A stretch of 64,000 nucleotides of DNA, taken from positions 1-64,000 of the forward strand of contig CAJPFN010000011.1 of the NCBI GenBank assembly GCA_905339215.1. Direction: 5' to 3'. The notes under the pieces were generated by a model. That model saw only the letters and a program-made list of their open reading frames with translations, ran no database searches and had not been told where the DNA came from. Positions 1 through 8,716 of the stretch are shown one piece after another. Origin of the DNA: Rhizobiaceae bacterium (GTDB taxonomy: Bacteria > Pseudomonadota > Alphaproteobacteria > Rhizobiales > Rhizobiaceae). A program made the position numbers and the translations under genes. How positions within the stretch are numbered: the stretch's first letter is position 1; the number at the start of each line of letters is the position of its first letter.

Positions 1-718
1 CGACGGCCTTGCCTGCGCCGCCCTTGACGATCGGCGCGCCCGCAGCCTCGAGGGCAAACGCGATGACCTTGCCCATCTGGCCGCCATAGGCCGATTCCGG
101 CGTCAGGCCGGTGTGCAGGACCCACGGCGCCCAGAGCGCACGCAGCGTGTCAGACGCATAGGTGGTCTCCAGCCAGCCGCGGGCGGGCACCAGCGCCCGG
201 CCCATCCACGCGGCAAGCCCGCGCGGCCCGCGCCTCCAGGTCTCGCGAAGCAGAAGCTTCAGCGTCGCCCAGCTCCATAACTCGCCGCCGAGCAGGGAAA
301 AGAGGAACGGCGCGTCGGCCTCGATGGCGCCGACGTCGGCGCCGTGGCGGGCGCCATCGCCAGGATGGAGCGCGTCGAAACGGGCGATGTTGGCGGCCCG
401 ATCGGTCGTCAGCACCAGCGAGGAACCGTCCGGCCGCAGAACGGCCGTCGGATGCTTCGTGTGGCAGAGCTCGAATCCATGCCGCGCCAGGCCGGCGCCG
501 AGCGCGGCATAGGCAGGCGAGGTGAGGAAGAGCACGAAGGTGGCCGCCATCACGTCATGACGGAAGCCAGGCAGCGTGATCTCCTCGGTGCGCATGCAAC
601 CGCCGAGGCGGTCGCTGCGCTCGAGCACGAGGACGCGCTTTCCCCTCGCGGAAAGCATCGCCGCGGCGACAAGTGCATTGATGCCGCTGCCGACGATGAT
701 CTGATCGTAGTCCGCCAT
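1..718 (-). CDS. FAD-dependent oxidoreductase, phytoene desaturase-like (C-terminus cut by window edge)
   Basis: The reading frame opens with ATG at 718 on the minus strand and runs off the left edge, so only about the first 239 residues are seen. The N-terminus (MADYDQIIVGSGINALVAAA) is a Rossmann dinucleotide-binding motif, followed by an acidic strand end (VLVLERSDRLGG) and a GGCMRTEE segment typical of phytoene desaturase/PYROXD2-type amine-oxidase-fold flavoproteins. It starts 19 bp after the stop of the cyclase-family gene and is probably co-transcribed with it. A homologous enzyme lies divergently at 1665-3239, with the same FRHD motif after the FAD-binding region. The substrate cannot be deduced; membership of a flavin oxidoreductase family is clear. 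Confidence 0.85.
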   Translation of the reverse strand, partial: MADYDQIIVGSGINALVAAAMLSARGKRVLVLERSDRLGGCMRTEEITLPGFRHDVMAATFVLFLTSPAYAALGAGLARHGFELCHTKHPTAVLRPDGSSLVLTTDRAANIARFDALHPGDGARHGADVGAIEADAPFLFSLLGGELWSWATLKLLLRETWRRGPRGLAAWMGRALVPARGWLETTYASDTLRALWAPWVLHTGLTPESAYGGQMGKVIAFALEAAGAPIVKGGAGKAV

Positions 719-737
719 GGCCGGAAGGTTCCCGAAC

Positions 738-1529
738 CTACGAGCGGGGGACGAGCGCCATCGCGCGGATCGGGCTGCCCGTGCCCTGGACCAGCTTGAG
801 CGGTGCGGCGATCAGGATGGCGCCCTTGGCCGGCACCTTGTCGAGGTTGGCGAGCGAGGCGAGGCCATAGCGGTTCGCCTTGTGCAGCAGATTGTGCGCC
901 GGGTAGGGCGGCTGCATGCCGCCGGCCTGGCCGGCGTCGGTGCCGATGCACTGCGTGCCCCAGCCCAGCACGCCCTTCGACAGGATGTACTCGATGCAGT
1001 CGACCGTCGGGCCGGGCGAATGCGGACCGGTGGCGTCGGCGTTGAGATAGAGCGCCTCGTCGTGGACGCGCTTGTCCCAGTCGGAACGCATGACCACCCA
1101 CTCGCCGGCGCCGATGGCGCCGTGTTTCGCCTCCCAGGCCTTCACACCGGCAGCGTCGAGCAGGAAGTCGGGATTGGCAGCGACCTCGGCCGAGCAGTCG
1201 ATGACGTTGAGCGGCGCGACGAAGTTCTGCGGCGGGATCGTGTCGGTGTAGCCGTCGGCGTAGTCACGGCCGGTGATCCAGTGGTGCGGCGCGTCGAAGT
1301 GGGTGCCCGAGTGCTCGCCGATCTTCAGCCAGTTCCAGGCCCAGAACGGGCCGTCCTTGTCATATTCGGAGATCTTGTGGACCTCGATCTTCGGCGTGTC
1401 CCTGGCGAATTCCGGCGGCAGTTTCAGCAAGGGGGTGTTGGGACCGAGCGGTCCGGACAGGTCGACGACCTCGACGCCCCCGCTCACGAGCAGGCTCGCC
1501 AGATTTCCCAGGGTTTGCGCGGCATTCAT
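738..1529 (-). CDS. Cyclase-family metal-dependent hydrolase (kynurenine formamidase / isatin hydrolase superfamily)
   Basis: 263 residues, the usual length for this family. The motif HSGTHFDAPHH at residues 73-83 is the metal-binding signature of the cyclase superfamily, whose characterised members open amide or lactam rings (kynurenine formamidase, isatin hydrolase) using Mn or Zn. A second conserved segment, GTDAGQ, is present in the C-terminal half. It is the first gene of a minus-strand unit that continues into the FAD oxidoreductase at 718. Because a StyA/StyB-like monooxygenase is encoded about 8 kb away, an isatin-hydrolase-like ring-opening role is attractive, but that is inference. 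Family assignment is firm; substrate unknown. Confidence 0.85.
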   Translation of the reverse strand: MNAAQTLGNLASLLVSGGVEVVDLSGPLGPNTPLLKLPPEFARDTPKIEVHKISEYDKDGPFWAWNWLKIGEHSGTHFDAPHHWITGRDYADGYTDTIPPQNFVAPLNVIDCSAEVAANPDFLLDAAGVKAWEAKHGAIGAGEWVVMRSDWDKRVHDEALYLNADATGPHSPGPTVDCIEYILSKGVLGWGTQCIGTDAGQAGGMQPPYPAHNLLHKANRYGLASLANLDKVPAKGAILIAAPLKLVQGTGSPIRAMALVPRS

Positions 1530-1664
1530 GGATCGGTCCTCCGTTTCGTTCTCAGACGGGCGCCTTCGGGCGCGGCTTGGCGGTTCCCCAGCTCGTCAAA
1601 CATTATGCTAGACAGAAGAATATGCATTTGCAATTATCTTTCTAAAAATGAGGGAACACAACTC
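1530..1664. promoter_or_regulatory. Divergent control region between cyclase gene and FAD oxidoreductase/ABC operon
   Basis: This 135-bp spacer separates two diverging transcription units. Its right half (about 1597-1650) is conspicuously AT-rich compared with its surroundings and includes ATATGCAT, as expected for promoter or operator DNA in a high-GC genome. No convincing -35/-10 pair with 16-18 bp spacing was found, so the exact promoter is not assigned. GAGGGA at 1650-1655 is the ribosome binding site of the rightward gene. Confidence 0.4.
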
Positions 1665-3239
1665 GTGCGCCAGTCCTACGATGCCGTCGTCATCGGCGCG
1701 GGGCACAACAGCCTCGCCTGTGCGGCACATCTGTCGGCGAAAGGCTGGCGCGTCGCCGCCTTCGAGCAGGCGGCGAGGCCCGGCGGCGCGGTCAAGACGC
1801 TGGAACTGACGCAGCCCGGTTTCCGCCACGACTGGGCGGCGATGAACCTCAATCTTTTTGCCGGATCGGCGTTCTTCAAGGCCTACAGCGAACAGCTGAC
1901 CAAGAGCGGGCTGGAGTTCGCGCCCGCCACGCACTGCTTCGCCAGCGTCTTTCCCGACGGAAAGTGGTTCGGGGTGAGCACCGATGCGGCAGAGACGAAG
2001 AAGCGGCTCGCCGCGCTCTCGGCGGCCGACGCCGAGACCTGGCAGACGCTGCTCGACGAGTTCCCCGGCCGTGCCGAATACATTTTCGCGCTGCTCGGAA
2101 ATCCCATGAAAATGCATATATTGGCGCGCCTTTTGGCAAAGGCGGCGCTGCGCAGGGGATTTTCCTGGACGATAGCACTTGCGCGGCTGCTTGTCTCCTC
2201 GCCGCGGACGTGGCTGACGGAGACCTTCGCCTCGCCGCACGTGCGCGCCACGCTCGGCGCCTGGGGCATGCATCTCGACTTCGCCCCCGACATCGCCGGC
2301 GGGGCGGTGTTCCCCTATCTCGAGGCGATGGCCAACCAGTCCTTCGGCATGGTGATCGGCAAGGGCGGCGCGGACACGGTGACGCGGTCGCTCGTCGCCA
2401 TGATCGAGGCCGGCGGCGGCGAGATCCACTGCAGCGAGAGGGTCGTGCGGGTGATCCGCGAGGGCGGAAGGGCGGCGGGCGTCGAGCTTTCCGGCGGGCG
2501 TCGCGTCATGGCCGGCAAGGCGGTGATCGCCAACGTCGCGCCGGGCAGGCTGGTCGACGGGCTGCTCGACGGGAACTCCGGCGACGCGGGCTTCGACAGG
2601 AGCATGCGCCAGTTCGCCCATGCGCCCGGCACGATGATGATCCACCTGGCGGTGAAGGATCTGCCGGCGTGGACGGCAAGCGGGGAACTCAGGCGCTTCG
2701 CCTACGTGCATGTCGCGCCTTCGCTCGACCAGATGGCGAAAACCTATGCGCAGGCGATGGCGGGGCTGCTGCCCGACGAGCCGGTGATCGTGGTCGGCCA
2801 GCCGACGGCGGTCGACCCGTCGCGGGCGCCGGACGGCAATCATGTCCTGTGGGTGCAGGTGCGCATGGTGCCGGCCGAGATTTCCGGCGACGCGGCGGGC
2901 CGGATCGAGGGCCGCGACTGGGCCTCGGTCAAGGACGCCTATGCCGAGCGCGTGCTCGACCTGATCGAGCGCCATGCGCCGGGCTTGAGGTCGAAGATCC
3001 TCGGCCGCGCGGTGGTGTCGCCGCTCGACCTCGAGGCCGACAATCCGAACCTGGTCGGCGGCGACCAGATCTGCGGCAGCCACCATCTGTCGCAGAACTT
3101 CCTGTTCCGCCCGGCGTACGGTCACGCGTCGGGGCGCACGCCGGTGAAGGGGCTCTACCTGACCGGCGCGGCAGTGTGGCCGGGCGCCGGGCTCGGCGCC
3201 GGATCGGGTTTCATGCTCGGCCGCGAACTGGCCGGATAG
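1665..3239 (+). CDS. FAD-dependent oxidoreductase, phytoene desaturase-like (PYROXD2 type)
   Basis: The start is taken as GTG at 1665 because GAGGGA lies nine bases upstream and the protein then begins VRQSYDAVVIGAGHNSLACA, with the dinucleotide-binding GxGxN motif at the very N-terminus; an in-frame ATG at 1605 has no ribosome binding site. This gives 524 residues, normal for the family. ARPGGAVKT follows the first Rossmann segment, and the C-terminal GLYLTGAAVWPGAG is the second FAD-binding motif. It is followed after 30 bp by the ABC transporter binding-protein gene and probably heads that operon, suggesting that it oxidises the imported compound or a derivative. It is a paralogue of the partial gene ending at 718. 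Substrate unknown. Confidence 0.88.
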   Translation: MRQSYDAVVIGAGHNSLACAAHLSAKGWRVAAFEQAARPGGAVKTLELTQPGFRHDWAAMNLNLFAGSAFFKAYSEQLTKSGLEFAPATHCFASVFPDGKWFGVSTDAAETKKRLAALSAADAETWQTLLDEFPGRAEYIFALLGNPMKMHILARLLAKAALRRGFSWTIALARLLVSSPRTWLTETFASPHVRATLGAWGMHLDFAPDIAGGAVFPYLEAMANQSFGMVIGKGGADTVTRSLVAMIEAGGGEIHCSERVVRVIREGGRAAGVELSGGRRVMAGKAVIANVAPGRLVDGLLDGNSGDAGFDRSMRQFAHAPGTMMIHLAVKDLPAWTASGELRRFAYVHVAPSLDQMAKTYAQAMAGLLPDEPVIVVGQPTAVDPSRAPDGNHVLWVQVRMVPAEISGDAAGRIEGRDWASVKDAYAERVLDLIERHAPGLRSKILGRAVVSPLDLEADNPNLVGGDQICGSHHLSQNFLFRPAYGHASGRTPVKGLYLTGAAVWPGAGLGAGSGFMLGRELAG

Positions 3240-3269
3240 GGAATGCACTCGAAGCAAGGGGAGAAGGAC

Positions 3270-4799
3270 ATGAACTCCATTACAAGACGTACGGTGCTGA
3301 AAGCGTCCGCCGCGACGCTGGCGCTGGGCGTGATCGGGTCGAAGGCGTTCGCCGCGGCGATCGACGAACTGGTCATCGCCTACAACGTGAACCTGCCGTC
3401 CTGGGATCCGACGGTCGGCCCGTCGGCGGTCAACCCGACCATCCAGGGCATCTACCAGTCGGTGTTCGACCAGTTCATCCTGCAGCAGCCGGACCTTTCG
3501 CCGGCGCCGGGCCTGCTCACCGCGTGGGGCTGGAACGAGGACAGGACCAAGGTGACGATGACGGTGCGCGAGGGGGTGACCTGGCATGACGGCTCGCCGT
3601 TCACCGCCGAGGACGTCGCCTGGTCGCTGACGCGTGCCGCCGACGAGAAGACCGGCAACCCGATCCAGTTCATCTGGTCGACGCTCGCCAACATCAAGGC
3701 GGAGGGCAACACGGTCACCGCCGACGTGGCGCGCTTCGAGCCGACAATCTTCAAGTGGATGTATTTCCTCACCGGGTACGTGCTGCCAAAGGCCTATTAC
3801 GAGAAGGTCGGCGCCGAGGGCTTCGAGGCCGCGCCGATCGGCACCGGCCCGTACATGGTCGAGAAGTTCGAGCGCAACGCGTTCGTCCGCCTGAAGGCCA
3901 ACCCGAACTACTGGGGCGGAAAGCCCGACTTCGAGACCGTGACGATCAAGTTCGTCACCGACGCCACCTCGCGCGTCGCCGAGATCGAGTCCGGCAACGC
4001 CCACGTGACGCTGGAGATGCCCTACGAGGAGTTCGACCGGCTGAAGGGCAAGGAAGGGCTGGCGGGAACCGCGAAGGCGATCTCCGACATCGGCATGATC
4101 TTCCTGAACGACGTCGAGCCGATGCTCGACGCCAACGTGCGCAAGGCGGCTGCCCATGCCATCGACAGGAAGACGCTCGTCGAGCGCCTGCTGTCGGGCT
4201 ACGGCGTGCCGATCGACACGCTGGAGACGCCGGAATACCTCGCCTTCGATCCGTCGATCTCGGTCGCCTACGATCCGGAACTGGCCAAGAAGCTGCTCGC
4301 CGAGTCGGGCTTCTCGCCGGAGAAGCCGGTGAAGTTCAAGATCCAGACGACGCGCGGCTTCAAGCCGAAGGACTACGAGATCATCCAGGCGATCGTCGGC
4401 CTGTGGCGCAAGGTCGGCATCGAGGCGGAGATCGAGGTCTACGAGATCGCCAAGCACTACGAACTGCGCGCCGCCGACCAGCTGGCGCCGGCCGCGTTCT
4501 ACAACTGGGGCAATTCGGTCGCCGACCCGACGACCTCGACCGGCTTTGCCATGTTCGGCCCGTCGCCGCACTCGGTCTGGGACGGGCAGGACCTGGTCGG
4601 CATGATCGGACCACTCTGGGGCGAGGCGGACGAGGAGAAGCGCATCGCCGGCTGGAAGGCCGTCGACCGCTACATCGCCGACAATGCCCTGGTCATCCCG
4701 CTGTTCCAGTACGTGCAGCCGATCCTGCACGTGTCGGGCGTCAGCGTCACCCCGCACACGTCGGGCGCGCTGTTGCCGCACCTGATGAAGCGGGCCTGA
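3270..4799 (+). CDS. ABC transporter substrate-binding protein, peptide/nickel family (SBP_bac_5)
   Basis: 509 residues from ATG 3270, preceded by GAGAAGG. An earlier in-frame ATG at 3243 would add nine residues ahead of the signal and has no ribosome site. The N-terminus MNSITRRTVLKASAATLALG is a twin-arginine-type signal sequence, so folded export by Tat is likely. The mature part has the family-5 layout: WDPTV near the start, VTWHDGSPFTAEDVAWS about residue 105 and PIGTGPYMVEKF about residue 190. This is the DppA/OppA type of periplasmic receptor, which binds peptides but also opines, glycosides and other amides. Four transporter genes follow in order. Ligand not predictable. Confidence 0.93.
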   Translation: MNSITRRTVLKASAATLALGVIGSKAFAAAIDELVIAYNVNLPSWDPTVGPSAVNPTIQGIYQSVFDQFILQQPDLSPAPGLLTAWGWNEDRTKVTMTVREGVTWHDGSPFTAEDVAWSLTRAADEKTGNPIQFIWSTLANIKAEGNTVTADVARFEPTIFKWMYFLTGYVLPKAYYEKVGAEGFEAAPIGTGPYMVEKFERNAFVRLKANPNYWGGKPDFETVTIKFVTDATSRVAEIESGNAHVTLEMPYEEFDRLKGKEGLAGTAKAISDIGMIFLNDVEPMLDANVRKAAAHAIDRKTLVERLLSGYGVPIDTLETPEYLAFDPSISVAYDPELAKKLLAESGFSPEKPVKFKIQTTRGFKPKDYEIIQAIVGLWRKVGIEAEIEVYEIAKHYELRAADQLAPAAFYNWGNSVADPTTSTGFAMFGPSPHSVWDGQDLVGMIGPLWGEADEEKRIAGWKAVDRYIADNALVIPLFQYVQPILHVSGVSVTPHTSGALLPHLMKRA

Positions 4800-4884
4800 C
4801 CAAGGCGCGCGGCAAGCGGAACGGCGGCCGGTTCCCCCTGATGCAGGCTCACAGCCAGCCACGGGAAGCGGGCGCCGCGAGACA

Positions 4885-4924
4885 CGGGCCGGGGCGATGT
4901 TCCGAAGAACGTCGCCCCGGCCTG
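4885..4924 (+). other. Intercistronic stem-loop between binding-protein and permease genes
   Basis: The arms 4887-4902 and 4907-4922 pair over 16 bp with a single U-G wobble around a CGAA tetraloop, extendable by two more pairs. No T-tract follows, so it is not a classical terminator. Such structures after the receptor gene of ABC operons are known to protect upstream mRNA or reduce read-through, so that receptor is made in excess over the membrane subunits. The stem is seen directly; the role is inferred. Confidence 0.7.
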
Positions 4925-4959
4925 CTTGCCGCCACCAGGGGATTTCGAGGACACGCAGC

Positions 4960-5970
4960 TTGACGTTGTTGCGCAGCATCCTGCTACGACTGGCGACGAT
5001 GGCCGTCACCCTGTTCGGGGCAGCGGTCATCGTCTTCTTCGTCATTCGCGTCGTCCCGGGCAATCCGATCGCGATGATGCTGCCGCCCGGCGCCTCCGAG
5101 GCGGACATCGCCCGGCTCAGCGCCCATTACGGTCTCGACAAGTCGATCCCCGAGCAGTTCGTGATCTGGCTGACCGGCGTCCTACGTGGCGACTTCGGCA
5201 CGTCGATCTCGCTGCGCCAGCCGGTGATGCCGCTGGTGCTCGGCCGGCTACCGGCGACGCTGGAACTTTCCATCTTCGCGCTGGTGCTCGCCGTCATCAT
5301 CGGCGGGGCGACGGCGCTCGCCGGCACGCTGTGGCGCGGCACCAAGACCGAGGCGGCGATCGACGTCGCCAACGGCGTCGGCCTGTCGGTGCCCGACTTC
5401 CTCTGGGCGCTGGTGCTGATCCTACTGTTCGGCGTTCTCGTGCCGATCTTTCACATCTCCGGGCGCATCTCGCCCTCGGCGGAACTGCCCTTCGTCACCC
5501 AGTTCTACGTCTTCGAGAGCATCGCCCGGCTCCGTTTCGACCTCTGGTGGGACCTTCTGAAACACATGTTCATGCCGGCGCTGGCGCTCGCGATCCCGCT
5601 CGCTGCGATCATCAGCCAGCTCCTGAAGCAGTCGCTGAAGGAGACGATGCATCTCGACTACGTCGTGCTCGCCCGCACCAAGGGCTACGGCGAGAACCAC
5701 GTCATCCTGTCGGAAAGCCTGCCCAACGCCGTGCTGCCGACGCTGACGCTGATCGGCGTCCAGTTCACCTTCCTCGTCGGCGGCACCGTCATCATCGAGC
5801 GGCTGTTCTCCTACGAAGGCCTCGGCAACATGGCCATCGACGCGGTCATCAACCGCGACCTGCCGCTGATCCAAGGCATCGTGCTGGTCTTCGCCCTGAT
5901 CTTCACCCTGATCAACCTGCTCGTCGACATGACCTACGCCCTGCTCAACCCCAGGCTCCGCCATGCTTGA
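4960..5970 (+). CDS. ABC transporter permease, DppB/OppB type
   Basis: The start is set at TTG 4960, which has GAGG nine bases upstream and gives LTLLRSILLRLATMAVTLFG, the usual short cytoplasmic leader before the first membrane helix. The 336-residue protein has the DppB pattern: RVVPGNPIAMM after helix 1, a soluble loop, then several helices and the EAA-like loop ARTKGYGENHVILSESLPNAVLP that contacts the ATPases. It overlaps the next permease gene by eight bases, so translation is probably coupled. It forms the heterodimeric membrane channel with the product of 5963-6814. Confidence 0.92.
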   Translation: MTLLRSILLRLATMAVTLFGAAVIVFFVIRVVPGNPIAMMLPPGASEADIARLSAHYGLDKSIPEQFVIWLTGVLRGDFGTSISLRQPVMPLVLGRLPATLELSIFALVLAVIIGGATALAGTLWRGTKTEAAIDVANGVGLSVPDFLWALVLILLFGVLVPIFHISGRISPSAELPFVTQFYVFESIARLRFDLWWDLLKHMFMPALALAIPLAAIISQLLKQSLKETMHLDYVVLARTKGYGENHVILSESLPNAVLPTLTLIGVQFTFLVGGTVIIERLFSYEGLGNMAIDAVINRDLPLIQGIVLVFALIFTLINLLVDMTYALLNPRLRHA

Positions 5971-6814
5971 CGGACGCGGGGCAGTGGGCCGCAAGGCGAG
6001 CTGGCGGTTGTTCCTGTCGGGAGGCTGGCTGGTGCTGATCGCGCTGCTCGCGGTCGCGGCGCCGCTGATCAGCCCGCACGATCCGCTCGAGCAGGATCTC
6101 TTCGCCGGACGCCTGCCTCCGATCTGGATGGACGGCGCCGATCCCGCCTACCTGCTTGGCACGGACAGCCTCGGCCGCGACGTGCTGTCGAGGATCATTC
6201 ACGGCTCGCGCGTGGCGCTCACCGTCGCCCTGATCGCCGGGCTCGCCACCGGCTTCGTCGGATCGGCGCTCGGCCTGCTCGCCGGCACCCTGCGCGGGCG
6301 CACCGACCTCGTCATCTCGCGCCTCGTCGACATCTGGATGGCGTTCCCGCCGGTGCTGTTCGCCATCCTGCTGATCGCCGTGCTCGGCACCGGCCTGTCG
6401 TCGATCGTCATCGCGATCGTCGTCATCGACTGGACGAGGTTCTGCCGCGTGGTGCGCGCCGAGGCGATGAACCAGTCGAAGATGGACTACATCGCCAGCG
6501 CCGTCGTCGCCGGGCAGGGCAGGGCGGGCATCCTGTGGCGCGAGATCGGGCCGAACGTACTGCCGACCATCGTCGCGCTTCTAACGCTCGAGATGGGCAT
6601 CGCGGTGATCGTCGAGGCGATCCTGTCCTTCGTCAACCTGTCGATCTCGACCGACGCGCCGACCTGGGGCGGCATGATCGCCGAGGGCCGCACCGCAGTC
6701 TACCAGGCCTGGTGGGTGCTGGTGTTCCCGCTGGTCGTGCTGTTCCTTACCGTCCTCTCCTTCAGCCAGCTCGGCGAAGGCCTGAAGGACCGCTTCGACC
6801 CGGTGCTGCGATGA
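5963..6814 (+). CDS. ABC transporter permease, DppC/OppC type
   Basis: 283 residues. The N-terminal helix is followed by LLGTDSLGRDVLSRIIHGSR, the DppC hallmark before the BPD_transp_1 domain. Further helices and the cytoplasmic EAA loop (VVAGQGRAGILWREIGPN) follow. ATG at 5963 lies inside the preceding permease gene, and the stop overlaps the first ATPase start as ATGA at 6811-6814. It is the second channel subunit of the importer. Confidence 0.92.
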   Translation: MLDGRGAVGRKASWRLFLSGGWLVLIALLAVAAPLISPHDPLEQDLFAGRLPPIWMDGADPAYLLGTDSLGRDVLSRIIHGSRVALTVALIAGLATGFVGSALGLLAGTLRGRTDLVISRLVDIWMAFPPVLFAILLIAVLGTGLSSIVIAIVVIDWTRFCRVVRAEAMNQSKMDYIASAVVAGQGRAGILWREIGPNVLPTIVALLTLEMGIAVIVEAILSFVNLSISTDAPTWGGMIAEGRTAVYQAWWVLVFPLVVLFLTVLSFSQLGEGLKDRFDPVLR

Positions 6815-7686
6815 GCGCCTTCCTGACGATCCGAAACCTCAGCGCCATGCTACGCGGCGGGACCCAACGCGTGCTCAGATCCGTGGACCTTTCGGTGGAG
6901 GCCGGCGAGGTGCGCGGGCTGGTCGGCGAGAGCGGCGCGGGAAAAAGCATGATCGGCAAGGCCGTGCTCGGCATCCTCCCTTCCGCCGTGACCGTCGTCG
7001 AGGGCGAGATCCTGCTCGACGGAAAGAACCTTCTCGCCATGCCACAGAAAGAAAGGCGGCGGACGATCGGCGCGGTCGCGGCGCTGATCCCGCAGGATCC
7101 GCTGACGGCGCTCAATCCGACGCGGCGGATCGGCCGGCAGATCACCGATCGGCTGGTCGACATCCTGGGCTGGTCGAAGGCGGATGCTCACGCCCGAGCC
7201 CTGCAACTGCTGCACGAGGTGCAGATCGAGAACCCCGAGCGGGTCATGGCGAGCTATCCGCACGAGCTTTCCGGCGGCATGCGCCAGCGCGTGCTGATCG
7301 CCTCGGCCTTCGCCGCCAATCCAAAAATGATCATCGCCGACGAGCCGACGACGGCACTCGACGTGACCGTGCAGAAGCAGATCCTGAAGCTGATCCGCGA
7401 GATGCAGGCCCGCCACGGCACCGCCATGCTGTTCGTCACCCACGATCTCGGCGTCGTCTCCAAAGTCTGCCAGAAGCTCTCCGTGCTCTATTCGGGCAAG
7501 GTCGTCGAAGATCGAGCGGTGAGCGATTTCTTCGCGGCGCCAGGCCACGCCTATTCGAAAGCGCTGCTCGCGGCGACACCGAAATACACCGACCCGTTCG
7601 CCTCGCTGCTGCCCGTCGACGAGGCCGTCATCGCGGCCGTCGACGAAGAGGTGAAGGCCGCCGACCGGGAGTGGCGCCATGGCTGA
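6811..7686 (+). CDS. ABC transporter ATP-binding protein, DppD/OppD type
   Basis: 291 residues from the ATG in the ATGA overlap with the permease stop. It shows Walker A GESGAGKS near residue 40, the Q-loop IPQDPLTALNP, the ABC signature LSGGMRQRV, Walker B MIIADEPTTALD and the switch histidine in VTHDLG. A C-terminal tail shorter than in enteric DppD follows. It overlaps the next ATPase gene by eight bases. The two ATPases energise import through the permease pair. Confidence 0.93.
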   Translation: MSAFLTIRNLSAMLRGGTQRVLRSVDLSVEAGEVRGLVGESGAGKSMIGKAVLGILPSAVTVVEGEILLDGKNLLAMPQKERRRTIGAVAALIPQDPLTALNPTRRIGRQITDRLVDILGWSKADAHARALQLLHEVQIENPERVMASYPHELSGGMRQRVLIASAFAANPKMIIADEPTTALDVTVQKQILKLIREMQARHGTAMLFVTHDLGVVSKVCQKLSVLYSGKVVEDRAVSDFFAAPGHAYSKALLAATPKYTDPFASLLPVDEAVIAAVDEEVKAADREWRHG

Positions 7687-8494
7687 CGACAAGCCACTGG
7701 TCGGCGTGCGCGGCCTCGAGGTCGCCCTGCCGGACATGACGCGCAAGCCGCTTTTCGGCAAGGCACCGCCGATCCGGATCCTCGACGGGCTCGACTTCGA
7801 CATCGGACGGGGGTCGATCCTCGGCATCGTCGGCCAGTCCGGGTCGGGCAAGTCGACGCTGGGGCGGACGATGCTCAGGCTGATCGAACCGACCGGCGGG
7901 ACGGTGACGTTTGCCGGCCAGGACATTAGCCATCTGGGCGAGGCCGCGCTGCGCCCCTTCCGCCGCCAAGCGCAGATGATCTTCCAGGACCCGATGTCGT
8001 CGCTCAATCCGCGGCACCGGGTGGGGACCATCATCGCGGGACCGCTCAGGCTGAACGGCTTCGACCGGGCGAAGGAACGCGCCGGCGAGGCGCTCGACCA
8101 TGTCGGCCTGCCGCGTTCGTTCCTTTCGCGCTATCCGCATGAGCTTTCCGGCGGCCAGCGCCAGCGGGTCGGCATCGCCCGCGCCATCGCCATGCGGCCG
8201 CAGTTCATCCTCGCCGACGAGATCGTCTCGGGACTTGACGTGTCGTCCCAGGCGCAGGTGCTCAACCTGCTGGAAAAGCTGGTGCGCGACCTCGACCTGA
8301 CGCTCGCCTTCATCAGCCACGATCTGTCGGTGATCCGCAGGCTGTGCTCGCACGTGATGGTGCTCTATCGCGGCAAGATCGTCGAGCACGCGCCGGTGGA
8401 CAAGGTGTTCGACAGGCCGGAGGCCGCCTACACCCGCGAGCTTCTCGACGCCATCCCGCTGCCCGACCCCAACCAGGCCAACTGGCTGGCGTGA
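7679..8494 (+). CDS. ABC transporter ATP-binding protein, DppF/OppF type
   Basis: 271 residues with Walker A GQSGSGKST, Q-loop MIFQDPMSSLNPRH, signature LSGGQRQRVGIARA and switch HDLS. Walker B reads FILADEIVSGLD, with EIV where most oligopeptide ATPases have EPV or EPT; the catalytic glutamate is kept, so this is a mild variant rather than a defect. It is the last gene of the importer operon, which ends before a cluster of palindromes. Partner of the DppD-type ATPase upstream. Confidence 0.92.
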   Translation: MADDKPLVGVRGLEVALPDMTRKPLFGKAPPIRILDGLDFDIGRGSILGIVGQSGSGKSTLGRTMLRLIEPTGGTVTFAGQDISHLGEAALRPFRRQAQMIFQDPMSSLNPRHRVGTIIAGPLRLNGFDRAKERAGEALDHVGLPRSFLSRYPHELSGGQRQRVGIARAIAMRPQFILADEIVSGLDVSSQAQVLNLLEKLVRDLDLTLAFISHDLSVIRRLCSHVMVLYRGKIVEHAPVDKVFDRPEAAYTRELLDAIPLPDPNQANWLA

Positions 8495-8528
8495 GGGGCG
8501 GGCGGCCGAGGTCGTTTGCGCCCCCTCC

Positions 8529-8656
8529 ACCATGCTTCGCATGGTCCCCCTCCCCCGTGAACGGGGGAGGATCCAGCGCTGTGGCCGTCCGCGACCTCAG
8601 ATCCTCCCCTGCGAAGCGGGGGAGGGGACCGCCCCTCGGGTCCGGCCGAAGGCCGG
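8529..8656. repeat. Cluster of short GC-rich palindromes (intergenic palindromic repeat)
   Basis: Four hairpins follow each other between converging genes: 8529-8545 (ACCATGC / GCATGGT), 8549-8570 (CCTCCCCCGT / ACGGGGGAGG), 8604-8624 (CTCCCCTGC / GCGGGGGAG around GAA) and 8642-8656 (CCGGCC / GGCCGG around GAA). The CCTCCCC...GGGGGAGG element with a CGAAG-type loop is of the kind dispersed between genes in many rhizobial genomes. A related copy occurs near 23427. In place it may also end transcription from both sides. Confidence 0.65.
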
Positions 8657-8716
8657 CCCGTGGGCAGGCTCCGGCGGTGGAGGGGGCGGCCGGCTTGTCC
8701 GGCTGGCCGTAGAAGC

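Noticed and set aside
1608-5108. Very long open frame (over 1100 codons) on the minus strand across the FAD oxidoreductase and binding-protein genes
   Set aside because: It mirrors codon positions of two well-supported genes on the other strand, its translation is Arg/Gly/Ala/His-rich without any domain, and it has no ribosome site. High third-position GC explains it.
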